From positions 1,798,001-1,862,000 of the forward strand of contig NZ_JADYWE010000001.1 in NCBI RefSeq assembly GCF_015864955.1: a stretch of DNA of 64,000 bases, given 5' to 3'. This DNA is from Salinibacterium sp. NK8237. Its GTDB lineage: Bacteria; Actinomycetota; Actinomycetes; Actinomycetales; Microbacteriaceae. The notes under the pieces were generated by a model, which was not told where the DNA came from, did not search any database, and saw only the letters and a list, made by a program, of their open reading frames with translations. The position numbers and the translations under genes were made by a program. Shown one piece after another: positions 46,232 through 55,289 of the stretch; within the stretch, counting starts at the first letter, position 1; every line of letters begins with the position of its first letter.

Positions 46232-46274
46232 AAAAGTTCTGGCCCGGTTCGAGGTGAACCGGGCCAGAACTTTT
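46232..46274. terminator. Bidirectional terminator, 19-bp perfect stem
   Basis: AAAAGTTCTGGCCCGGTTC pairs perfectly with GAACCGGGCCAGAACTTTT, loop GAGGT. Lies between two convergent genes and has T-runs in both directions. Confidence 0.95.
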
Positions 46275-46317
46275 AGAGGTTGGAGCTACACCGTGCGCGG
46301 TGTGAAAAAGCGAAAGG

Positions 46318-46869
46318 CTATGCCGTTTCTGCTTCGTCGTCGATCCACAGGTCATCATCCGCGCGCAGTGTCTGCCACGCGGCGTACGCGACGCCTACTG
46401 CAGCAACGACACCAATGCCGATGAGGATGTAGCGACCGAAGCCGGCCGACTTGGGCTGCGGTTGTGCCTTGACGAGCCCGGTTTTCTCACCAGCGGTCGC
46501 AGCGAGACCCGAAACGCGAGCGAACGCATCCCGAACCTGCTGGTTCTTGGCTACTTCGAGAGCGGCAAGGGCTGTGCCGAGCGCTGACGTGACAGCAGGC
46601 AATACATCACCCTTGACCTTGGAGCGGGTGCTCTCGGCCACTGAGCGGGCTCCAGCAACGGATGACGAGACAACTGGCTTTACCCGGGAGTCGATCGTGT
46701 TGTGGATTTTAGGGCTGACTTCTTCGCGGGCGTAACTGGCGGCCTGGTGGCTCGCCTCTCGTACAACCGCAGAAGCGTGGTCAAGCAGCTCCTTTTGGTC
46801 GGCCCACAGGTCTTCAGCTTGACCTTTCAAGCGCTTGAGTTCTTTCCGGCGTTTGCGAGTTAGTGCCAC
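46318..46869 (-). CDS. Uncharacterised protein with C-terminal membrane anchor
   Basis: 183 aa. Start chosen at GTG 46869 because GGAGG lies 6 nt upstream; a longer ATG reading is possible but adds a less likely leader. A basic helical head (TRKRRKELKRLKGQAEDLWADQKE) is followed by a long Ala/Ser/Val-rich helical region, a transmembrane helix (YILIGIGVVAAVGVAYAAW) and an acidic tail ending DDEAETA. The layout is that of a tail-anchored coiled protein. I do not recognise a named family. Confidence 0.7.
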   Translation of the reverse strand: MALTRKRRKELKRLKGQAEDLWADQKELLDHASAVVREASHQAASYAREEVSPKIHNTIDSRVKPVVSSSVAGARSVAESTRSKVKGDVLPAVTSALGTALAALEVAKNQQVRDAFARVSGLAATAGEKTGLVKAQPQPKSAGFGRYILIGIGVVAAVGVAYAAWQTLRADDDLWIDDEAETA

Positions 46870-47002
46870 GGGAAACCTCCAAAGATGGTCGAACGGTGAG
46901 TCCATACTGCCACGGTCGGTTCCGTGTGCGCACTGCTTTGGCTGTGAGCACCCTGAATAACGAGGATCTGAGGCTCAGGTTGGCTATGTAAGAATTGACC
47001 TT

Positions 47003-47542
47003 ATGTCTCAACACACCGCAGTTGCCACGATCAAGACAAATCTCGGAGAAATCCGTCTCAACCTCTTCGGCAACCACGCGCCGAAGACCGTTGCTAACTT
47101 CGTTGGTCTCGCCAAGGGCGATATCGAATGGACCCACCCCGCTACCGGTCAGAAGACCAACGCACCTCTTTACGATGGCGTGATCTTCCACCGCATCATC
47201 AAGCAGTTCATGCTGCAGGGTGGCGACCCCCTAGGTAAGGGCATTGGCGGCCCCGGCTACAACTTCGACGACGAAATCCACCCTGAGCTCGATTTCTCGG
47301 CTCCCTACATCCTCGCTATGGCAAACGCCGGCACGCGCGGAGGCAAGGGAACCAACGGATCGCAGTTCTTCATCACCACCGTTGCTACTCCTTGGCTCCA
47401 GGGCAAGCACACCATTTTCGGTGCTGTTGCTGACGACGAGTCGCGCAAGGTAGTCGACGCTATCGAAGCCGTCGATACCGATGGCAGCGACAAGCCCCTC
47501 ACCGACATCGTCATCGAGTCCGTCACGATTGACGAGGTCTAA
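47003..47542 (+). CDS. ppiA: Peptidyl-prolyl cis-trans isomerase, cyclophilin type
   Basis: 179 aa. Cyclophilin motifs VIFHRIIKQFMLQGGDP, MANAGTRGGKGTNGSQFFITT and GKHTIFGAV. No signal peptide, so cytoplasmic. Corresponds to Rv0009 in position near gyrA in mycobacteria. Start ATG follows AAGAATTGACCTT. 5 nt before the rhomboid gene. Confidence 0.95.
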   Translation: MSQHTAVATIKTNLGEIRLNLFGNHAPKTVANFVGLAKGDIEWTHPATGQKTNAPLYDGVIFHRIIKQFMLQGGDPLGKGIGGPGYNFDDEIHPELDFSAPYILAMANAGTRGGKGTNGSQFFITTVATPWLQGKHTIFGAVADDESRKVVDAIEAVDTDGSDKPLTDIVIESVTIDEV

Positions 47543-47547
47543 ACTTC

Positions 47548-48381
47548 GTGACCACATCCCCGGATGCCAGCGGTAACTATTGCTATCGGCATCCTGACCG
47601 GCAGAGTTTTACACTCTGCCAACGATGTGGGCGTACCGTATGCCCCAGCTGCCAAACGCAGGCAGCTGTGGGCGTACATTGCCCCGAGTGCATAAAAGAA
47701 GCTCGCGCTAATGGGCCGAAGCGCAAACCTGTTCTGGTTCGCGCGGCTCGTGCCTCACAGGGCAAACCGGTTGTAACGTACACGCTGATCGGTCTCACTG
47801 TTGCAATCTTCTTGCTGCAGCTCATTCCGGGCCTAGGCGTGACTCAAGCGCTCGTGTATTACCCGCCACTAACGGCTGTTGAGCCGTGGCGGATGATTAC
47901 TTCGGCCTTCCTGCACTCAACAAGCAGCATTTTCCATCTCGGCTTCAATATGTTCACGCTCTTCATCTTCGGTCGAGCGCTGGAGATCCCACTAGGGCGG
48001 GCGCGATTTGTCGCGCTGTACTTGATCAGCGCCTTAGGCGGGTCAGTCGCAGTGCTACTGCTCGCTCCTACCTCTGTCGTGCTGGGAGCCTCCGGATCGA
48101 TTTTCGGAATCGTGGCCGCGTTCTTCGTGATTCAGCGCCGTATGGGTGTAAACAACCGCGTGCTGCTCATCGTGCTCGTGATCAACCTCGTGGCTGGCTT
48201 TATCCCCGGCCTCAACATTTCGTGGCAAGCTCACGTTGGAGGGCTCATTACGGGTGCGGTTCTCGCGCTCATCTTCTTGCGGCAGCGCAATAAGCGATCT
48301 GCCAATTCTGAGATCGCCTTAGTGGCCCTCGTCGTCGTGGCTTTGATCAGCCTGACGCTGGTGCGGATCTTCGTTCTATAG
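47548..48381 (+). CDS. Rhomboid intramembrane serine protease with N-terminal zinc-finger-like segment
   Basis: 277 aa. Residues 11-48 form a Cys/His-rich B-box-like segment (YCYRHPDRQS, CQRCGRTVCPSC, VHCPEC), then about six membrane helices. Catalytic Ser182 in GASGS (G180-S182) and His229 in AHVGGLITG. The HSTSSIFHLGFNMF motif (HxxxN-type) is present. GTG start. Rhomboids cleave membrane proteins within helices. The Zn-finger segment in front is common in actinobacteria. Confidence 0.93.
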   Translation: MTTSPDASGNYCYRHPDRQSFTLCQRCGRTVCPSCQTQAAVGVHCPECIKEARANGPKRKPVLVRAARASQGKPVVTYTLIGLTVAIFLLQLIPGLGVTQALVYYPPLTAVEPWRMITSAFLHSTSSIFHLGFNMFTLFIFGRALEIPLGRARFVALYLISALGGSVAVLLLAPTSVVLGASGSIFGIVAAFFVIQRRMGVNNRVLLIVLVINLVAGFIPGLNISWQAHVGGLITGAVLALIFLRQRNKRSANSEIALVALVVVALISLTLVRIFVL

Positions 48382-48392
48382 CTGACTAAAAG

Positions 48393-48401
48393 TTATCCAC
48401 A
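48393..48401. promoter_or_regulatory. Isolated DnaA box
   Basis: Perfect TTATCCACA between the convergent rhomboid and crgA genes, about 13 kb from oriC. Followed by a palindrome TACACCGGTGTA at 48425-48436. Single boxes occur by chance, so binding is uncertain. Confidence 0.45.
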
Positions 48402-48440
48402 GGGTTATTAACACTGGGTATAACTACACCGGTGTAATTT

Positions 48441-48671
48441 CTAGCGCCACCGCGTTGTCATAAGGAATCCGACGAAGAGGATGCCGAATCCAACGAGAAT
48501 GTTCCAGCTCTCAAGCGATGCGATCGGCAACTGCTGGTTGCTGACATAGAAGACGATGATCCACGCGAGCCCGATCAGCATGAAGCCAAACATGACGGGC
48601 TTAAACCAGACCGCGTTGGGGGCGTCTTCAGCGGGACGCGACGATGATTTTTCTGCAGAGTTACGGGCCAT
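48441..48671 (-). CDS. crgA: Cell division protein CrgA
   Basis: 76 aa. Start at ATG MARNSAEKSSSRP. Two transmembrane helices (about 25-45 and 55-72). The family segment WFKPVMFGFMLIGLAWIIVFYVSNQQLPI is conserved. CrgA binds FtsZ/FtsI-type septum proteins in mycobacteria and streptomycetes. It neighbours the sortase and kinase block as in those genera. Its position fits Rv0011c. Confidence 0.95.
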   Translation of the reverse strand: MARNSAEKSSSRPAEDAPNAVWFKPVMFGFMLIGLAWIIVFYVSNQQLPIASLESWNILVGFGILFVGFLMTTRWR

Positions 48672-48752
48672 GGGAGAGATTCTAGCGCGAACGCCCTGAG
48701 TGCTGAACGGCCGCGCGGAAACCAAGCGGAGTCTGCGGATAGAATTGCGACC

Positions 48753-49526
48753 ATGGTTCTCGAAAACGGTCGCCGAGCGCGGCGCAGTGCGAAGGGCCGC
48801 CGACCCATCTCCTTCATCGGAGTGCTCGGTGAAATCTTCATTACCGCTGGCGTGGTCGTTCTGTTGTTTCTGGTCTGGCAGACCTGGATCAACAGCTATT
48901 TCGTAAGCAACGCACAACGCGACGATGCCCTTCAGCTAAGCCAAGAGTGGAGCAAGGGCGAAGCTATTACTCTCGCGCCAACTGAGCGTGCTGACCCTGG
49001 CGTGCCCGTCGTTGACGAAGCACCCGCGCAAGCGGAGGCGTTCGGCACTCTGATTGTTCCGCGTTTTGGCGCAGACTACGCGATACCGATCGCTGAAAGT
49101 GTCGCCCTCTACAGCGTTCTCAACGCACAGGGTGTTGGCCACTACACCGGAACCCAAATGCCCGGCGAAGTCGGTAACTTTGCGGTTGCTGCACACCGCA
49201 CCGGATACGGTGACCCGTTCTTCGACATCGACAAGCTCCAACTCGGCGACAGTATTTATGTCGAGACTGAAGCAGGTTGGTACCGCTATGTTTATCGTTC
49301 GCTTGAATACGTCATGGCCTCAGGGGTTGGTGTGCTTGAGCCTGTTCCACAGTTTGCAGGTGCGGTAGCTAGTGACCGCATCATGACATTGACCAGCTGC
49401 AATCCCATTCACACTGCGGACGAGCGCGTTATTGCGTATGCGGTGTATGACACTTGGTATCCGCGCTCAGAGGGAGCGCCCTCCGAGATCGCCGCGATCG
49501 TGCAAAATATTGAAGGAGCTGGCTAA
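48753..49526 (+). CDS. Class E sortase
   Basis: 257 aa. Cytoplasmic basic start, transmembrane helix at 20-45 (IFITAGVVVLLFLVWQTWI), then the sortase barrel with catalytic His148 (AVAAHRTG), Cys216 (MTLTSCNPI) and Arg225 (TADERVI). The TLTSCNP motif is the sortase signature. It anchors proteins with LAXTG-type sorting signals to the cell wall. No sorting-signal protein is in the window. Divergent from crgA, with 81 bp between. Confidence 0.93.
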   Translation: MVLENGRRARRSAKGRRPISFIGVLGEIFITAGVVVLLFLVWQTWINSYFVSNAQRDDALQLSQEWSKGEAITLAPTERADPGVPVVDEAPAQAEAFGTLIVPRFGADYAIPIAESVALYSVLNAQGVGHYTGTQMPGEVGNFAVAAHRTGYGDPFFDIDKLQLGDSIYVETEAGWYRYVYRSLEYVMASGVGVLEPVPQFAGAVASDRIMTLTSCNPIHTADERVIAYAVYDTWYPRSEGAPSEIAAIVQNIEGAG

Positions 49527-49684
49527 TGTACGCAGCACTCTGGCGTGTGCTCCCTGGGCCCGCAATAGTTCGCATCCTAATTCTTTTGGTGCTGGCCGCA
49601 GCGATCGTGGCCGCCTTGTTCATGTGGGTTTTCCCCTGGGCACTGCCACTTGTCACCCCCTTGGATGCGACGGTGCAACAGTGA
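49526..49684 (+). CDS. 52-residue single-pass membrane protein
   Basis: The short frame MYAALWRVLPGPAIVRILIL... overlaps the sortase stop by one base (TAATG) and its stop overlaps the GTG of the amidotransferase gene (GTGA), so it is tightly coupled between them. One transmembrane helix of about 25 residues. It is a small actinobacterial protein with no named family known to me. The coupling supports it being real. Confidence 0.8.
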   Translation: MYAALWRVLPGPAIVRILILLVLAAAIVAALFMWVFPWALPLVTPLDATVQQ

Positions 49685-50316
49685 CTCGCATTCTCGTTGT
49701 TGATAACTACGACAGCTTTGTTTATACCCTCAACGGGTACCTACTCGAACTCGGTGCCACAACTGAGGTCGTGCGCAATGATGCTTTCAGTGCGGATGAC
49801 GCCGCGACGGTTCTTGCGGACTACGACGCCGTGCTGCTCTCGCCCGGCCCCGGAACTCCAGCAGACGCCGGAGTGAGTATTCCGATCGTGCATGCAGCCC
49901 TTGCAGCGGGCATCCCGCTCCTAGGAGTGTGCCTCGGGCACCAAGCTATCGCTGAGGCGCTCGGCGCTACGGTGACGCACGCCGATGAGCTCATGCATGG
50001 CAAGACGTCGCAGATCGAACACGACGACAGTCTTATTTTCCGTGACTTGCCTCAGCCATTCACCGCGACGCGATACCACTCGCTCGCTATCGTCGACGGC
50101 ACTGTTCCCGACGACCTCGTTGTCACGGCACGCACGCATGACGGAATCATCATGGGAGTACAGCACGCTACACAGCCGGTCTATGGCGTGCAGTTCCATC
50201 CGGAGTCTGTGCTCACCGAGGGCGGGTACCTCATGCTCGGCAACTGGTTGTCTCGCGTTGGAATGACGGAAGCACCGGCACTAGCTAAGACGCTCACCCC
50301 TCTAGTACACAACTAG
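49681..50316 (+). CDS. pabA: Class I glutamine amidotransferase, anthranilate/aminodeoxychorismate synthase component II
   Basis: 211 aa. GTG start giving VTRILVVDNYDSFVYTLNGYL. Catalytic Cys84 in GVCLGHQAIAEALG, LSPGPGTPADAG oxyanion region, and His/Glu in VQFHPESVLTEGG. In mycobacteria the corresponding Rv0013 is trpG/pabA. No trpE or pabB partner lies nearby, so a dual or pABA role is inferred. Convergent with pknB. Confidence 0.9.
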   Translation: MTRILVVDNYDSFVYTLNGYLLELGATTEVVRNDAFSADDAATVLADYDAVLLSPGPGTPADAGVSIPIVHAALAAGIPLLGVCLGHQAIAEALGATVTHADELMHGKTSQIEHDDSLIFRDLPQPFTATRYHSLAIVDGTVPDDLVVTARTHDGIIMGVQHATQPVYGVQFHPESVLTEGGYLMLGNWLSRVGMTEAPALAKTLTPLVHN

Positions 50317-50355
50317 AGCCGCATTCAATCACCCCGCAGGTGAGGGGGCGGGACT

Positions 50356-52080
50356 CTAACCAGCGCAGTAGTTCAGAGTGATTTGGGACTTTTGGGCTTG
50401 ATCGCCAATGATCGACTGGTAGCTGACCGTGTTGCCCGAGCATCCGAAGTCCGCATTCAGCTTGACGCTGAGTTGGAGGGCAGTCAACGTTGAGTTGGCA
50501 TCGCCGATTGCTTGACCGGTGACGTCTGGAACCTGAACGAGGCCGTTAGAGACTACCAAGTTGACAGTTTCACCCTCGCGGATGATTTCACCATCTGCCG
50601 TGCGCTCTGCATCACCGCGCGGGTCAGAGCTGATCACGGTGCCCTTGCTGAGGTTGGGCGAGTAAGTCTGAGAGGTCGATCCGTAGACCAGGCCAGCGGA
50701 CTCAAGGAGCGAGATCGCCGCATCTTCCTTCATGTTGCTGACGTTCGGGACGGTTACGGGTGTGCGGCCCAACGACACGACCACTTGGATTTCGAGACCG
50801 AGCGGAACGGTTTGGCCTGGTCCTGGATCCGTGCGGATGATGATGCCCTCGTCGATCGTCTCGCTAGCCTGATTGACGCGTTTGGGAACGAGGTCGAGCT
50901 CAGTGAGCAGCGAGGAACCCTCTTCGTAGGTCAGGCTCGCGACGTCGGGGACGTCGACAGCGCTCGTGCCAGCCAGCTGCGCCGGAGTGAGGCTAAAGGC
51001 CCACACGACGACCGAAACGATGATGACCGCCATAAGAGCGATGCCGCCCCAAATCCAGGCAACCGGAGGACGGTTTTGAGTGCGCGGGGTACGGTCGTTC
51101 TCGTCAACTGCGAGCTGGCGGAAAGTTGCATCGGTGCCGGCTGTGGTGTTGGGGTTGACTCCAAATAACGTGGAGTTGAAATCTGTGGATGCGAGCTGCT
51201 TGCGATCCGGAACGGAGCCGATAGCCGCAGCTTCGACATCGGTGCGAAACTCTGCAGCACTCTGGTAGCGGTCGAAGCGATCCTTCGCGAGGGAGCGCAA
51301 CACGACAGCATCAAGAGCGGGAGAGACCGCAGCAACCATCGTGCTCGGGGGCACAGGCTCAGAATTGACGTGTTGGTACGCTACGGCAACAGGGTTCGCC
51401 CCAGTAAACGGAGGCTGACCAGTGAGAAGCTCGAACAGAACAACGCCGGTGGAGTAGAGATCGGAGCGAGCATCGACCCCTTCGCCGCGGGCTTGTTCGG
51501 GCGAGAAGTATTGGGCGGTGCCGACGATGGCGCTTGACTCGGCAATTGTTGCAGCGGAGTCAGAGACAGCTCGTGCAATTCCGAAGTCCATGACCTTCAC
51601 CTGGCCACTCTTGGTGACCATGATGTTTCCGGGCTTAATATCGCGGTGAACGACCCCGGCGCGGTGCGAGTACTCAAGAGCGGTGAGCACTTGCGAGACG
51701 ATGCGCGCTGACTCTTCAGGAGCGATCGGGCCTTCAGCGACGATGTCCTTCAACAGTCGACCATCGACGTATTCCATGATGATGAACGGGATGAGAGTCT
51801 CATGACCCGTCTCATCGACAACGGACTCTTCACCGGCATCGAAAATTCGCACGATGGTGGGATGCGCCATCTTTGCAGCGTCGTGAGCTTCGCGACGGAA
51901 ACGAGTGCGGAAGGCGGGATCGTTAGCGAGCGACGGCTTGAGTAGCTTGATCGCTACTCGACGCCCCAGTCGTGTGTCTGTTCCCAAATGAACATCTGCC
52001 ATACCGCCGTGGCCGAGAAGCTCGCCAATTTGGTATCGCCCAGCGAGCTGGCGTACATCCTTTGCCACGCCTTCGCTCAC
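50356..52080 (-). CDS. pknB: Serine/threonine protein kinase PknB with PASTA domains
   Basis: 574 aa. Kinase domain with Lys45 (VAIKLLK), HRD Asp147 and DFG (VMDFGIAR), a transmembrane helix (WIWGGIALMAVIIVSVVVW) and three extracellular PASTA repeats. The last PASTA contains two Cys residues (FGCSGN and NYCAG), suggesting a disulfide. GTG start. It senses peptidoglycan fragments and phosphorylates FHA and cell-wall proteins. 69 nt after pknA. Confidence 0.96.
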   Translation of the reverse strand: MSEGVAKDVRQLAGRYQIGELLGHGGMADVHLGTDTRLGRRVAIKLLKPSLANDPAFRTRFRREAHDAAKMAHPTIVRIFDAGEESVVDETGHETLIPFIIMEYVDGRLLKDIVAEGPIAPEESARIVSQVLTALEYSHRAGVVHRDIKPGNIMVTKSGQVKVMDFGIARAVSDSAATIAESSAIVGTAQYFSPEQARGEGVDARSDLYSTGVVLFELLTGQPPFTGANPVAVAYQHVNSEPVPPSTMVAAVSPALDAVVLRSLAKDRFDRYQSAAEFRTDVEAAAIGSVPDRKQLASTDFNSTLFGVNPNTTAGTDATFRQLAVDENDRTPRTQNRPPVAWIWGGIALMAVIIVSVVVWAFSLTPAQLAGTSAVDVPDVASLTYEEGSSLLTELDLVPKRVNQASETIDEGIIIRTDPGPGQTVPLGLEIQVVVSLGRTPVTVPNVSNMKEDAAISLLESAGLVYGSTSQTYSPNLSKGTVISSDPRGDAERTADGEIIREGETVNLVVSNGLVQVPDVTGQAIGDANSTLTALQLSVKLNADFGCSGNTVSYQSIIGDQAQKSQITLNYCAG

Positions 52081-52149
52081 TAGTTCACTCCCGATTGTTA
52101 TTGCTGTCTGTGTAGTCTCAGTCTATCCGCTGGAACTCGTGATAATGGC

Positions 52150-53838
52150 TCACGGCCCGGCGACGATGGTGACAGTTACTGGCTCTGACGACTGTGACTC
52201 AAGATCGGTGCACACTGCGGTGTAGGAGATCTTTGTGGTTTCGCCTTCCTCCGACGGCAAGGTGATATCAAACTCGCTCACGCCAGAATCGTAGCTAGAG
52301 GCACCTGCGCTAGGACCGCCAACAACCAGGAAGTTGAACTTCGAAAGCGAATGACCGGCGGGGCAACCCTGATAGGTGGGCCACTTTACGGTGACAGTTT
52401 CGCCGCCGAGATATGGCCCAAGCGGTTCCAAAGTGTTTGCAGAGGGCTGCGTCGGGTCTGGAGTAACCGCGATCTCGTCGTAGAAGAACACAGTGATGGT
52501 CTCGCCCTTGTCGACGTTGCCATCCGGTGAAACTTCGTAGGAGAAGCCGACTTTCTCAGAGCTGGGGGCTTCGGTGCCGGTTCTAGCGTCGAGAACGAGC
52601 CCCTTCTCGTCGAGAATCGATTGCACGGCATCCTGCGTGCGGTTGAGAATTTCTTCAGCATCGAGGGAGACCTTTGTCTCCGTCGGCGTTGGGTCTGGCG
52701 TTGGCTCAACAGTCGCAGAAGCACTCGGCGTGGAGCTGGTTGCTACCGGCTCTTCATCGCCGGGGCTTGCAAGCAGCGCGATAATCGCGCCAATCAATAC
52801 GACGGCGAGTAAGGAAATAAGCGCAACAATGGGCCAGGTCCAGGGGTTGCGACGCTTGGTCTCTTCGAGAACTTCATCCGGCGTTGCCGCAGCCCCCGCA
52901 GGGTTTGCAGTCGTGATCACGCGAGTAGCTTGCGTGGCGTTGCCGTAGTTGAGGCCAACGGTCGCGGCATGAGAGTTATCGCCCAGGATGCCGGGGACAG
53001 CGGTGGCCGCAGCAGCGACATCCCCCCGACGCAACGATTGTGCTGCACGAGAGAGATGCGAAGCGGATGCCGGTCGGTCGCCCGGCGATTTGGCCAAGCA
53101 CGCGTACACAAGGTTGCGCACCGGTTCGGACACCGTCATCGGCAGTTCGGGTGGAGTCTCGTTGATCTGCGCCATCGCGATCGCGACTTGCGATTCGCCC
53201 GTGAACGGGCGGCGACCAGCAAGAGCTTCGTAGGCGACGATTCCGAGAGAGTAAATGTCTGTTGTGGGGGAGGCGGGGTGGCCACTGGCCTGTTCTGGCG
53301 AGAGGTACTGCACCGTTCCCATGACCTGACCGGTCGCGGTCAGCGGCACCTGGTCGGCAATGCGCGCGATACCGAAGTCGGTGATCTTCACACGGCCTTC
53401 TGGCGTGATGAGGAGGTTTCCTGGCTTGATATCGCGGTGCACGAGACCTGCGGCGTGGGCAGCCTGAAGCGCCGCGGCGGTCTGAGACACGATGTCGAGA
53501 ACCCGGTCGGGGTCGAGCACGCGTTCACGCTCAAGGATGGCACTGAGGGCTTCTCCAGGAACGAGTTCCATGACGAGGTAGGCGCTTCCCTCTTCTTCGC
53601 CATAGTCGAAGACGTTGGCGATCCCTTCGTGGTTGACGAGAGCAGCGTGGCGCGCTTCAGCGCGGAAACGCTCCAAGAACCCGGGGTCACCGAGGTACTC
53701 GTCTTTGAGGATCTTAATCGCAACCGTTCGACCGATCACGAGGTCTGTTGCTTGCCAGACCTCGCCCATGCCACCAATCGCTACGCGACTGGAAAGCTGG
53801 TATCTACCGCCGAATGTGAGTCCACTAGTTGGTCTCAT
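52150..53838 (-). CDS. pknA: Serine/threonine protein kinase PknA
   Basis: 562 aa. Kinase domain with Lys42, HRD Asp136 and ITDFGIAR, an activation loop with TATGQVMGTVQYLSPEQ, then a transmembrane helix at about 345-367 (PIVALISLLAVVLIGAIIALL). The extracellular part of about 190 residues has one PASTA-like unit (AEEILNRTQDAVQSIL, GETITVFFYDEI) and a beta-rich domain with Cys pairs (YQGCPAGHS, YTAVCTDLE) resembling FN3/Ig. Start ATG overlaps the pbpA stop (ATGA). Confidence 0.94.
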   Translation of the reverse strand: MRPTSGLTFGGRYQLSSRVAIGGMGEVWQATDLVIGRTVAIKILKDEYLGDPGFLERFRAEARHAALVNHEGIANVFDYGEEEGSAYLVMELVPGEALSAILERERVLDPDRVLDIVSQTAAALQAAHAAGLVHRDIKPGNLLITPEGRVKITDFGIARIADQVPLTATGQVMGTVQYLSPEQASGHPASPTTDIYSLGIVAYEALAGRRPFTGESQVAIAMAQINETPPELPMTVSEPVRNLVYACLAKSPGDRPASASHLSRAAQSLRRGDVAAAATAVPGILGDNSHAATVGLNYGNATQATRVITTANPAGAAATPDEVLEETKRRNPWTWPIVALISLLAVVLIGAIIALLASPGDEEPVATSSTPSASATVEPTPDPTPTETKVSLDAEEILNRTQDAVQSILDEKGLVLDARTGTEAPSSEKVGFSYEVSPDGNVDKGETITVFFYDEIAVTPDPTQPSANTLEPLGPYLGGETVTVKWPTYQGCPAGHSLSKFNFLVVGGPSAGASSYDSGVSEFDITLPSEEGETTKISYTAVCTDLESQSSEPVTVTIVAGP

Positions 53839-55289
53839 CTGTTTAGCACCGCCTCTAGTACTTGACGCCCAATTGGTGCGGAGAGCCCACTCGATGTGCC
53901 GGACTGTCCTAGCCCGCCACCGTCTTGGACAACTACCGCGACAACAACTTCTGGATCATTTGCCGGCGCGAATCCGGTAAACCATAGGGTGTATGGCTCG
54001 CCTTCTCCGTTTTCTGCTGTACCGGTCTTTCCTGCAACCTCAACCCCATCAATACTGGCAGTGTTCGCAGCACCACTACTGACACCATCAACCATCATCT
54101 GGGTGAGGGCGGCCGCGGTCTGCGCACTGATTGCCTGATTGAACAATGTGGGCTCGAAGGATTCGATAGTCGTGAGATCGGAAGACACGATGCTCTCAAC
54201 AAGATTGGGCTGCATTAGTGTGCCGCTGTTCGCGATCGCCATCGACACCATTGCCATCTGCAAAGGCGAGGCGCGAACGCTGGATTGACCGAATGCCGAG
54301 AGCATGGTTTGCGGAGCATCAAGCGCGCTGGGGTAAACGCTCTCGGTCGACGCGAGCGGCACTGAGACGCTTTCGTTGAAACCAAAGAGTTCTGCCTGCT
54401 CGCGAATGGCGTTGGAGCCGAGCTCCTCGCCCAACTGGGCAAACGGAATATTGCACGAAAGCCGGATAGCTGTAGCGATCGACGCAGTGTCACCCGAGCC
54501 GCACGTCGCGCTGTCGGAGTTGCTGATTACGAAGGTACTCTCCGGCAGTTGAAGCTCTGCGGGGTTCGGGAACGTGCTGTCTGCTGTGTAGTCGCCGCTT
54601 TCGAGAGCGGCAGCCGCTACTACGAGTTTGAACGTCGAACCGGGAGGATCCAGAGGTCCTGCGAGCGTGCGGTTGTAGAACGGGTCATCCGGGTCAGAGA
54701 GCAGGCGGTCATATGCCTCGATGACTTCGCTCGTGTTGTGGACAGCCAACTCGTTGGGGTCGTAGGACGGCTTCGACACCATCGCCAGGATCTCGCCAGT
54801 GTCAGGCTTGATGGCGATAACGGCCCCCTGAAGGTCTCCGAGAGCATCCCACGCAGCCTGCTGAATTACGGGGTCGATTGTGAGCTCGACGGCAGCCCCC
54901 GTGGGGTTCTGGCCAGTAAGAATTGAGTTCACCTGATCGAAAAACTGGTCATTCGACGAACCACTGAGGTAGTCGTTGAGTGAGTTCTCCAAACCAGTGT
55001 TTCCCTGGTTCAGAGTGAGGTAGCCAGTGATCGGCGCATACAGCTCGCCCTTCGGATAGACCCGAAGGAATTTGAACTCATCGTCGACGGGCTCGGAGTA
55101 TGCGATTGGCTCGCCATTGACGAGGATGGGGCCACGCTCGGCCGAATAGCTTGCGTAGAGCGTGCGTACATTGCGGCCATCCGCCTGCAGGCTGTCGGCC
55201 GTGACGACCTGAATCACTGAACTTGAAATGAACAAGCTCACAAACATGAGGAGCACGACGGCACTCACTCGCTTCAGTTCGCGATTCAC
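53835..55289 (-). CDS. pbpA: Penicillin-binding protein PbpA (class B transpeptidase)
   Basis: 484 aa. N-terminal membrane anchor (about 8-29), PBP dimerisation region, and the transpeptidase with SxxK at Ser218 (GSTFKLV), SCN (RLSCNIPFAQLGEEL) and KTGT (GKTGTAENG). Cross-links peptidoglycan, and PbpA/RodA form a glycosyltransferase-transpeptidase pair. Starts with ATGA overlap on rodA. Confidence 0.96.
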   Translation of the reverse strand: MNRELKRVSAVVLLMFVSLFISSSVIQVVTADSLQADGRNVRTLYASYSAERGPILVNGEPIAYSEPVDDEFKFLRVYPKGELYAPITGYLTLNQGNTGLENSLNDYLSGSSNDQFFDQVNSILTGQNPTGAAVELTIDPVIQQAAWDALGDLQGAVIAIKPDTGEILAMVSKPSYDPNELAVHNTSEVIEAYDRLLSDPDDPFYNRTLAGPLDPPGSTFKLVVAAAALESGDYTADSTFPNPAELQLPESTFVISNSDSATCGSGDTASIATAIRLSCNIPFAQLGEELGSNAIREQAELFGFNESVSVPLASTESVYPSALDAPQTMLSAFGQSSVRASPLQMAMVSMAIANSGTLMQPNLVESIVSSDLTTIESFEPTLFNQAISAQTAAALTQMMVDGVSSGAANTASIDGVEVAGKTGTAENGEGEPYTLWFTGFAPANDPEVVVAVVVQDGGGLGQSGTSSGLSAPIGRQVLEAVLNR

